Part shown: piece after piece, positions 55,638 to 64,000 of the stretch | How positions within the stretch are numbered: position 1 is the stretch's first letter | Layout of the letters: each line of letters starts with the position of its first letter | From: Ovis canadensis | Taxonomy: Eukaryota; Chordata; Mammalia; Artiodactyla; Bovidae | Assembly: GCF_042477335.2 (NCBI RefSeq) | Contig: NC_091246.1 | Coordinates: 216,255,501-216,319,500, forward strand | DNA length: 64,000 nt | Direction: 5' to 3' | Notes under the pieces: generated by a model | The model's input: the letters and a program-made list of their open reading frames with translations, nothing else | Database searches by the model: none | Told to the model about the DNA's origin: nothing | Translations under genes and position numbers: made by a program

Positions 55638-55863
55638 AAGGGCTTCCCAGGTGGTGCTAGTGGTAAAGAACTTGCCTGCCAATGCAGCAAACATACACCA
55701 GAGGCAGGTTTGGTCCCTGGGTCAGGAAGATCCTCTGGAGGAAGGCACAGCAAACCACTCCAGTATCCTTGCCTGAAGAATTCCATGGACAGAAGAGCCT
55801 GGTGGGTTACAGTCCATGGGGTAAAGATTGGATATGACTGGAGCCTCTTGACATGAACACATG
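55638..55863 (+). mobile_element. Bov-tA SINE
   Basis: Head gggcttcccaggtggtgcta, body to ggatatgactggagcctctt. The words atggttatggaaag (just before) and atggttatgaaag (55865-55877) are a near-perfect target duplication. Confidence 0.88.
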
Positions 55864-55877
55864 CATGGTTATGAAAG

Positions 55878-56162
55878 TTCTTTTCTCTTTAAGAATATTC
55901 TTTAAAAGTGAAAATAATCCTGTTTGGGAGTGCTGGAGAATAAACTAATAATCAAAAATAATTTGGTGAGAAAAGTGGGAACTGGAAGAGATAGGATTAA
56001 GTATATGATTGTTGAAAGGAAAGGTGAGATCTACCTGAAAAAAATTCTCTATCTACTCTGAAAATTTGCCTAGGTCTTACCTATAGGGCAGGAAGAAAAT
56101 AGCTACTATGTGCGACCTCCACATAATGAAAATCTATTGCAGGTAATGGGAACAGGTGCAAC
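55878..56162. other. Unique intergenic DNA
   Basis: Nothing recognised. Confidence 0.4.
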
Positions 56163-57472
56163 CATCAGTTCAGTTCAGTTTAGTCGCTCAGACATGTCTG
56201 ACTGTTTGTGACCCCATGAACTGCAGCATGCCAGGCCTCCCTATCCATCACCAATTCCCTGATTTCACTCAAACTCACGTCCATCGAGTTGGTGATGCCA
56301 CCCAGACATCTCATCCTCTGTCATTCCCTTCTCCTCCTGCCCCTGATCCCTCCCAGCATCAGAGACTTTTCCAATGAGTCAATGCTTCACATGAGGTGGC
56401 CAAAGTACTGGAGTTTCAGCTTTAGCATCATTCCTTCCAAAGAAATCCCAGGGTTGATCTCCTTCAGAATGGACTGGTTGGATCTCCTTGCAGTCCGAGG
56501 GATTCTCAAGAGTCCTCTCCAACACCACAGTTCAAAAGCATCAATTCTTCGGTGCTCAGCTTTCTTCACAGTCCAACTCTCACATCCATACATGATCACA
56601 GGAAAAACCATAGCCTTGACTAGACGGACCTTAGTTGGCAAAGCAATGTCTCTGCTTTTCAATATGCTATCTAGATTGGTCATAACTTTCCTTCCAAGGA
56701 GTAAGCGTCTTTTAATTTCATGGCTGCAAACACCACTGGTAGTGATTGGGGAGCCCAAAAAAATTAAGTCTGACACTGTTTCTACTGTTTCCCCATCTAT
56801 TTCCCATGAAGTGATGGGAACAGATGCCATGATCTTCGTTTTCTGAATGTTGAGCTTTAAGCCAACTTTTTCACTCTCCACTTCCACTTTCATCAAGAGG
56901 CTTTTTAGTTCCTCTTCACTTTCTGCCATAAGGGTGGTGTCATCTGCATAGCTGAGGTTATTCATATTTCTCCTGGCAATCTTGATTCCAGCTTGTGCTT
57001 CTTCCAGTCCAGCGTTTCTCATGATATACTCTGCATAGAAGTTAAATAAGCAGGGTGACAATATACAGCCCTGACGTACTCCTTTTCCTATTTGGAACCA
57101 GTCTGTTGTTGCATGTCCGGTTCTAACTGCTGCTTCCTGACCTGCATATAGGTTTCTCAAGAGGCAGGTCAGGTGGTCTGGTATTCCCATCTCTTTCAGA
57201 ATTTTCCACAGTTGATTGTGATACACACAGTCAAAGGTGTTGGCATAGTCAATAAAGCAGAAATAGATGTTTTTCTGGAACTCTCTTGCTTTTTTGATGA
57301 TCCAGTGGATGTTGGCAATTTGATCTCTGGTTCCTCTGCCTTTTTGAAAACCAGCTTGAACATCAGGGAGTTCACGGTTCACGTATTGCTGAAGTCTGGC
57401 TTGGAGAATTTGAGCATTACTTTACTAGCATGTGAGATGAGTGCAATTGTGCAGTAGTTTGAGCATTCTTTA
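56163..57472 (-). mobile_element. 5'-truncated BovB LINE
   Basis: The 3' end is at the left (cagttcagttcagtttagtc). Antisense RT follows up to gtttgagcattctttaacac, where homology stops, so the endonuclease half is missing. The tail is short and slightly changed. Confidence 0.92.
56387..57382 (-). pseudogene. BovB RT fragment, 331 codons open
   Basis: It contains uninterrupted RT from MNRELPDVQAGFQKGRGTRD through KGVRQGCILSPCLFNFYAEY, the YADD box (LSYADDTTLMAE) and the C-terminal SWTVKKAEHRRIDAFELWCW. It lacks the endonuclease, so it cannot retrotranspose on its own. It is the longest uninterrupted minus-strand RT of the BovB copies here, a sign of a fairly late insertion. Confidence 0.88.
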
Positions 57473-57896
57473 ACACACCACAGGGAGTTTTAGGCTTCAT
57501 TCTCAAGGATACTGCTCATTTTCTGTGGCATAAAGGGAAAAAAAGTGACTTTTTTCTTTAAAAGATAAAGAATTTTAAGTACATTTGACACATCTCCCAG
57601 CATTTTATATCAAAGATTTGCCATGTCTGTTTCTGAAAGGGATTAGGATGACTTATATATGAAAACATACCAGAAAGAGGCATTTAAGCCTAAAACAAAC
57701 CAGATCCCATTTCAAATAAACAACATGAACTTTAGGTGAATAGATCTAAAGCATTTTTGGGCAGTGAAGTAATTGTCTCCAGGCTGTGAAGCATCTACCA
57801 CAAATATGGAGAATACAATGGGCTGTACAGCTTTCATTTTCTGAAAATATAAAGTGGGTTCATTCATCTCTAGATAAACATTTTTGCTTAGACTGA
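57473..57896. other. Unique intergenic DNA
   Basis: No gene or repeat recognised. Confidence 0.45.
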
Positions 57897-58055
57897 TGTA
57901 TGTGCTCAGTCACTCAATCATGCAACTCCATGGCATGTAGCCTGCCAGGCTCCTCTGTCCTTAGGATTTCCCAGGAAAGAATACTGGAGTGGGTTGTCAT
58001 TTCCTTCTCCAGAGGATCTTCCTGACCCAGGTATCAAATATGCATCTTTGGCTTA
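57897..58055 (-). mobile_element. Truncated Bov-tA SINE
   Basis: gtgctcagtcactcaatcat to cttcctgacccaggtatcaa, antisense. Most of the tRNA-like head is lost. Confidence 0.82.
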
Positions 58056-58341
58056 GACTGAAACCCCAGCTTACATTTAGCATGAAAATCCTTGTTTACA
58101 AATGGAGGGACTTTCTTCTGGAAAATGTATAGTCAGGAGAATGTGGTTATCTAGGAGCAAGTAGATACTTTTCTTCATCAAGTAAAACCAATTGTGCCAG
58201 GAATAACAGGACTTGGACACTTGGAAAAAACTGGAGAAGGGAATGGCAAGCCACTTCAGTATTCTTGCCTTGAGAACCCCATGAACAGTACAAAAAGGCA
58301 AAACGATAGGATGCCAAAAGAGGAACTCCCCAGGTCATTAG

Positions 58342-59486
58342 GTGCCCAATATGCTACTGGAGATCAGTGGAGAAATAACTCCAGAAAGAAGGAAGGGATG
58401 GAGCCAAACCAAAAACAATACCCATGTGGATGTGACTGGTGATAGAAGCAAGGTCCAATGCTCTAAAGAGCAATATTGCATAGGAACCTGGAATGTCAGG
58501 TCCATGAATCAAGGCAAATTGGAAGTGGTCAGACAAGAGAGGGCAAGGGTGAACGTCAACATTCTAGGAATCAGTGAACTAAAATGGACTGGAATGGGTG
58601 AATTTAACTCAGATGACCATTATATCTACTACTGCGGGCAGGAATCCCTCAGAAGAAATGGAGTAGCCATCATGGTCCACAAAAGAGCCCGAAATGCAGT
58701 AGTTGGATGCAATCTCAAAAACGACAGAATGATCTCTGTTCATCTCCAAGGCAAACCATATAATATCACAGTTATCCAAGTCTATGCCCCAACCAGTAAC
58801 GCTGAAGAAACTGAAGTTGAATGGTTTTATGAAGACCTACAAGACCTTTTAGAACTAACACCCAAAAAAGATGTCCTTTTCATTATAGGGGACTGGAATG
58901 CAAAAGTAGGAATTCAAGAAACACCTGGAGGAACAGGCAAATTTGGCCTTGGAATGCGGAATGAAGCAGGGCAAAGACTAATAGAGTTTTGCCAAGAAAA
59001 TGCACTGGTCATAGCAGACACCCTCTTCCAACAACACAAGAGAAGACTCTACACATGGACATCACCAGATGGTCAACACCGAAATCAGACTGACTATATT
59101 CTTTGCAGCCAAAGATGGAGAAGCTCTATACAGTCAACAAAAACAAGACCAGGAGCTGACTGTGGCTCAGATCATGAACTCCTTATTGCCAAATTCAGAC
59201 TGAAATTGAAGAAAGTAGGGAAAACAGCTAGACCATTCAGGTATGACCTAAATCAAATCCCTTTGGCTATACAGTGGAAGTGAGAAATAGATTTAAGGGT
59301 CTAGATCAGATAGATAGAGTGCCTGATGAACTATGGAATGAGGTTCGTGACATTGTACAGGAGACAGGGATCAAGACCATCCCCATGGAAAAGAAATGCA
59401 AAAAAGCAAAATGGCTGTCTGGGGAGGCCTTACAAATAGCTGTGAAAAGAAGAGAAGCCAAAAGTAAAGGAGAAAAGGAAAGATGA
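58342..59486 (+). pseudogene. BovB endonuclease part, two frames
   Basis: Frame 58342-59283 carries the APE-type motifs GTWNVRSMNQGKLE, ISELKWTGMGEF, FIIGDWNAKVG and GSDHELLIAKF. At about 59270 a small deletion (ccctttggctatacag where other copies have ccttatgattatacag) shifts to frame 59274-59486, which ends at a TGA near 59484 where the other copies keep an open codon. Confidence 0.88.
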
Positions 59487-59897
59487 AAGCTTCTGAATGC
59501 AGGGTTCCAAAGAATAGCAAGAAGAGAGAAGAAAGCCTTCTTCAGCGATCAATGCAAAGAAATAGAGGAAAAGAACAGAATGGGAAAGACTAGAGATCTC
59601 TTCAAGAAAATTAGAGATACCAAGGGAACATTTCATGCAAAGATGGACTCGATAAAGGACAGAAATGGTATGGACCCAACAGAAGCAGAAGATATTAAAG
59701 AGATGGCAAGAATATATGGAAGAACTGTACAAAAAAGATCTTCACGACCCAGATAATCATGATGATGTGATCACTAATCTAGAGCCAGACATCTTGGAAT
59801 GTGAAGTCAAGTGGGCCTTAGGAAGCCTCACTATGAACAAAGCTAGTGGAGGCGATGGAATTCCAGTGGAGCTGTTCAAATCCTGAAAGATGATGCT

Positions 59898-60956
59898 GTG
59901 AAAGTGCTACACTCAATATGCCAGCAAATTTGGAAAACACAGCAGTGGCCACAGGACTGGAAAAGGTCAGTTTTCATTCCAATTCCAAAGATAGGCAATG
60001 CCAAAGAATGTTCAAACTACCGCATAATTGCACTCATCTCACATGCTAGTAAAGTAATGCTCAAAATTCTCCAAGCCAGACTTCAGCAATATGTGAACTG
60101 TGAACTTCCTGATGTTCAAGCTGGTTTTCAAAAAGGCAGAGGAACCAGAGATCAAATTGCCAACATCCGCTGGATCATGGAAAAAGCAAGAGAGTTCCAG
60201 AAAAACATCTATTTCTGCTTTATTGACTATGGCAAAGCCTTTGACTGTGTGGATCACAAGAAACTGTGGAAAATCCTGAATGAGATGGGAATACCAGACC
60301 ACCTAACCTGCCTCTTGAGAAATCTGTATGCAGGTCAGGAAGCAACAGTTAGAACTGCACATGCAACAACAGACTGGTTCCAAATAGGAAAAGGAGTACG
60401 TCAGGGCTGTATATTGTCACCCTGCTTATTTAACTTCTATGCAGAGTATATCATGAGAAACGCTGGACTGGAAGAAGCACAAGCTGGAATCAAGATTGCC
60501 AGGAGAAATATGAATAACCTCAGCTATGCAGATGACACCACCCTTATGGCAGAAAGTGAAGAGGAACTAAAAAGCCTCTTGATGAAAGTGGAAGTGGAGA
60601 GTGAAAAAGTTGGCTTAAAGCTCAACATTCAGAAAACGAAGATCATGGCATCTGTTCCCATCAATTCATGGGAAATAGGTGGGGAAACAGTGGAAACAGT
60701 GTCAGACTTTATTTTTTTGGGCTCCCAAATCACTGCAGATGGTGACTGCAGCCATGAAATTAAAAGACGCTTATTCCTTGGAACAAAAGTTATGACCAAC
60801 CTAGATAGCATATTCAAAAGCAGAGACATTACTTTGCCAACTAAGGTCCGTCTAGTGAAGGCTATGGTTTTTCCAGTGGTCATGTGTGGATGTGAGATTT
60901 GGACTGTGAAGAAGGCTGAGCGCCGAAGAATTGATGCTTTTGAACTGCGGTGTTAG
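59898..60956 (+). pseudogene. BovB reverse transcriptase part, 352 codons open
   Basis: It runs from MKVLHSICQQIWKTQQWPQ through QAGFQKGRGTRDQIANIRWI, FIDYGKAFDCVDHKKLW, KGVRQGCILSPCLFNFYAEY and LSYADDTTLMAESEEELKSL to the C-terminal region. It is separated from the upstream frame by a one-base loss near 59880 and ends at a TAG at 60954-60956, where other copies encode Trp. The RT core including YADD is whole. With two or three further single changes upstream, this is one of the less decayed BovB copies here. Confidence 0.88.
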
Positions 60957-61357
60957 AAAAGACTCTTGAGAATCCCTCGGACTGCAAGGAGATCCAACCA
61001 GTCCATTCTGAAGGAGACCAACCCTGGGATTTCTTTGGAAGGAATGATGCTAAAGCTGAAGCTCCAGTACTTTGGCCACCTCATGCGAAGCGTTGACTCA
61101 TTGGAAAAGACTCTGATGCTGGGCAGGATTGGGAGCAGGAGGAAAAGGGGATGACCGAGGATGAGATGGCTGGATGGCATCATGGACTCGATGGACGTGA
61201 GTCTGAGTGAATCCCGGGAGATGGTGATGGACAGGGAGGCCTGGCGTGCTGCGATTCATGGGATCGCCAAGAGTCGGACATGACTGAGCGACTGAACTGA
61301 ACTGATTACAATTCAAAAATTAAAAGAAACAGAACTGAGTTTAAAATGAGTGTAAAG

Positions 61358-61690
61358 GGACTTCCCTGGTGGTAGTCCGTGTGCCAATGCAGGGAACACA
61401 AGTTTGATCATTGGTCCAGAAAAATCTCACATGCCACAGAGCAACTAAGCCCATGTGCCACAACCACTGAGCCTGTGCTCTAGAGCTCACATCCATGGCC
61501 CAACTACTGAGCCCACATGCCTGCAACTACTGAAGGCTGAACGCCTAGAGCCCTGTGCTCCGCAACAAGGAGAGCCATCACAATGAGAAATCTGTGCACA
61601 GCAAGAAAGAGTAGCCCCACTCACTGCAACCAGAGAAAGCCCACACAAACGAAGACACAGTGCAACCAAAAATAAATAAATAAAAATAGA
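61358..61690 (+). mobile_element. Long CHR-type SINE
   Basis: gggacttccctggtggtagt, ccgtgtgccaatgcagggaa and gatcattggtcc form the tRNA-like head. A longer unique body follows (cgcctagagccctgtgctcc) and the A-rich tail with aataaataaataa ends it. Part of the head is deleted. Confidence 0.8.
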
Positions 61691-61795
61691 ATTAGTGTAA
61701 TGATCTGAATAGGTATTTCTCCAAAGGAAATGTAAAAGAAGCTCAACATTATCAGCCATCAGAGAAATGCAAACCAAAAGCCCCATGAAAGGACA

Positions 61796-61805
61796 CTTCA
61801 CACTC

Positions 61806-61871
<66 letters not shown>

Positions 61872-62143
61872 AAGTTGCTTCTGTCGTGTCCGACTCTGTG
61901 TGACCCCATAGATGGCAGCCCACCAGGCTCAGCCATCCCTGGGATTCTCCAGGCAAGAACACTGGAGTGGGTCGCCATTTCCTTCTCCAATGCGTGAAAG
62001 TGAAAAGTGAAAGTGAAGTTGCTCAGTTGTGTCCGACTAGTAGCGACCCCATGGACTGCAGCCTACCAGGCTCCTCCACCCATGAGATTTTCTAGGCAAG
62101 AGTACTAGAGTGGTTTGCCATTGCCTTCTCCTTCACACTCACT
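61796..62143 (-). mobile_element. Bov-A2 SINE with expanded CTG tail and target-site duplication
   Basis: The 13-bp word cttcacactcact flanks it at 61796-61808 and 62131-62143. The body has two Bov-A units joined by gtgaaaagtgaaagtgaagt. The left end, the SINE's 3' tail, is a long CTG run. Confidence 0.93.
61808..61870. repeat. (TGC)21 trinucleotide repeat
   Basis: Sixty-three bases of uninterrupted tgc. It gives poly-alanine in open frames on both strands (61767-61997 and 61487-61990), which are artefacts of the repeat. Confidence 0.97.
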
Positions 62144-62395
62144 AGTGTGGTTAAAAAATAAAATGAACAGATAAAACAAGTATTGGGCAGGATGTGGAGA
62201 AATTGGAAGTCTCGTACATGACCAATGGAAAGGTAGATACATAGTACAGTATAAGAAAACAATCTGGCAGTTCCTCTAATAGTTAAAGTTACATTTACCA
62301 TGCTACCCAGTAATTCCAATTACCCAAGAGAAATGAAAACATATGTTTACATAAAAACTTTCAAATGTCCATAGCAGCATTATTTATAATAACCT

Positions 62396-63727
62396 AAGAT
62401 GGAAACAACCCCAAAATATCCATCTACTGATGAATGAGTAGAAAAAATATGATATTTAATGAACCGTGAAATTCCAGATGTTCAAGCTGGTTTTAGAAAA
62501 GGCAGAGGAACCAGAGATCAAATTGCCAACACCCACTGGATCATGGAAAAAGCAAGAGAGTTCCAGAAAAACATCTATTTCTGCTTTATTGACTATGCCA
62601 AAGCCTTTGACTGTGTGGATCACAATAAACTGTGGAATATTCTGAAAGAGATGGGAATACCAGAGCACCTGACCTGCCTCTTGAGAAACCTATATGCAGG
62701 TCAAGAAGCAACAGTTAGAACTGGACATGGAACAACAGACTGGTTCCAAATACGAAAAGGAGTACGTCAAAGCTGTATATTGTCACCCTGCTTATTTAAC
62801 TTATATGCAGAGTACATCATGAGAAACGCTGGGCTGGAAGAAACACAAGCTGGAATCAAGATTTCCAGGAGAAATCTCAATAACCTCAGATATGCAGATG
62901 ATACCACCCTGATGGCAGAAAGTGAAGAGGAGCTAAAAAGCTTCTTGTTGAAAGTTAAAAAGGAGAGTGAAAAAGTTGGCTTAAAGCTCAACATTCAGAA
63001 AACGAAGATCATGGCATCTGGTCCCATCAATTCATGGGAAATAGATGGGGAAACAGTGGAAACAGTGTCAGACTTTATTTTGGGGGACTCCAAAATCACT
63101 GTAGATGATGACTGCAGCCATGAAATTAAAAGACGCTTATTCCTTGGAAGGAAAGTTATGACCAACCTAGATAGCATATTGAAAAGCAGAGACATTACTT
63201 TGCCATCTAAGGTCCGTCTAGTCAAGGCTATAGTTTTTCCAGTGGTCATGTATGGATGTGAGAGTTGGACTGTGAAGAAAACTGAGTGCCAAAGAATTGA
63301 TGCCTTTGAACTGTGGTGTTGGAGAAGACTCTTGAGAATCCCTTAGACTGCAAGGAGATCCAACCAGTCCATCTGAAGGAGATCAGCCCTGGGATATCTT
63401 TGGAGGGAATGATACTAAAGCTGAAACTCCAGTACTTTGGCCATCTCATGTGAAGAGCTGACTCACTGGAAAAGACTTTGATGCTGGGAGGGATTGGGGG
63501 CAGGAGGAGAAGAGGACGACAGAGGATGAAATGGCTGGATGACATCACTGACTCGATGGACGTGAGTCTGAGTGAACTCCGCGAGTTGGTGAAGGACAAG
63601 GAGGCCTGGCGTCCTGCGATTCATAGGGTTGCAAACAGTCAGACACGACTGAGCGACTGAACTGAACTGAAGATGGAAACAACCCAAATATCCATCTACT
63701 GATGAATGGGTAGAAAAAATATGATAT
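62396..63727 (+). mobile_element. 5'-truncated BovB with a ~60-bp target-site duplication
   Basis: The BovB body is 62459-63669 and ends in gcgactgaactgaactga. The host sequence aagatggaaacaacccc..gatat occurs before it at 62396-62455 (60 bp) and after it at 63670-63727 (58 bp), differing by two single-base indels and one substitution. The duplicated DNA is L1M sequence. Confidence 0.93.
62459..63346 (+). pseudogene. BovB RT fragment, 295 codons open
   Basis: It starts at MNREIPDVQAGFRKGRGTRD, includes KGVRQSCILSPCLFNLYAEY, where most copies have RQGC, and LRYADDTTLMAESEEELKSF, then ends at a TAG at 63344 after RRLLRIP. The endonuclease is absent. Confidence 0.88.
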
Positions 63728-64000
63728 ATTCATACAATGAAATACTATTCAACAATGAAATAACTGAAGTGGGATAACATGGATGAATATTTTGTTAAAG
63801 AAAGAAAAATCACAAGGATCATATATTATATTATTCAATTAATAGGAAATTTCCAGAATAGACAAAGACAGAAAGTACTGATGGTTGCCTAGGGGTCAGT
63901 GAATTATTGGGTAGTATGCACATAGACAAAGGCTTCAGGGTATACGTCTCACAATGCTATAAACAAAATAACCTTAGAATTTTAAAAACCAATTTTCCCT
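63728..64000 (+). mobile_element. Ancient L1M 3' end, right part
   Basis: tcatacaatgaaatactatt, tgggataacatggatgaata and ctgatggttgcctaggggtc continue the L1M 3' UTR broken at 62458. The element reaches or nearly reaches the window end. Confidence 0.8.

Larger units (their letters stand above)
58224..61304 (+). mobile_element. Near-complete BovB LINE
   Basis: It begins at aaactggagaagggaatggc, within the BovB 5' UTR, and ends at gcgactgaactgaactgatt. Only about the first 150-200 bases are missing. Coding blocks are 58342-59283, 59274-59486, 59665-59886 and 59898-60956, separated by single lesions. Confidence 0.92.
61691..62458 (+). mobile_element. Ancient L1M 3' end, left part
   Basis: ggtatttctccaaaggaaat, tcagagaaatgcaaaccaaa and gggcaggatgtggagaaatt are words from the ORF2 end and 3' UTR of mammal-wide L1. 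The element is interrupted by a Bov-A2 (61809-62130) and by a BovB (62459-63669) and resumes at 63728. Confidence 0.8.

Noticed and set aside
61487-61997. Poly-alanine protein on both strands
   Set aside because: It is produced by the TGC repeat tail of a Bov-A2 SINE; no gene structure surrounds it.

Overview
The window is nuclear DNA from a ruminant, most likely a bovid. It is saturated with repeats confined to that group: BovB (RTE-clade) LINEs, their derivatives Bov-tA and Bov-A2, CHR-type tRNA SINEs and the ruminant L1. Older mammal-wide repeats (MIR, MER5A and other hAT elements, L1M) sit in the remaining unique sequence. I cannot separate cattle, bison, buffalo, sheep and goat from the sequence alone.

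One intact host gene is visible: a three-exon gamma-crystallin on the plus strand at 29524-31804. It encodes 174 residues and has canonical splice sites, a TATA box, a conserved Sox/Maf-type lens promoter block and a polyadenylation signal. It belongs to the gamma-D/E/F group. No second crystallin lies within about 29 kb on either side, which suggests an outlying member of the CRYG cluster.

Layout. 0-4.8 kb: unique DNA with SINEs. 4.8-7.2 kb: a minus-strand L1 3' end fused to a U6 snRNA copy, with a perfect 13-bp target duplication. 7.3-7.9 kb: a solo LTR. 8.4-14.9 kb: two near full-length BovB copies, 5' end to 5' end. 15-27 kb: SINE-rich unique DNA. 27-34 kb: the crystallin locus, the least disturbed part. 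34.1-35.3 kb: a chimeric insertion carrying a SAV1 (Salvador, WW45) processed pseudogene and BovB pieces. 35.7-36.2 kb: a second solo LTR of the family seen at 7.3 kb. About 37-42.2 kb: a defective class I (gamma-like) endogenous retrovirus lacking most of reverse transcriptase and the surface envelope part. 46.7-54.8 kb: a full-length but broken L1 with target duplications and a second small L1 nested in its 5' region. 56.2-63.7 kb: three more BovB copies, the last inserted into an old L1M with a target duplication of about 60 bp.

Apart from the crystallin, all long open frames are retroelement proteins or SINE translations. The retroelements form no operon or pathway. The main biological interest is the intact crystallin with an extra tryptophan, the two template-switch chimeras (U6/L1 and SAV1/BovB), and several structural scars left by retrotransposition.
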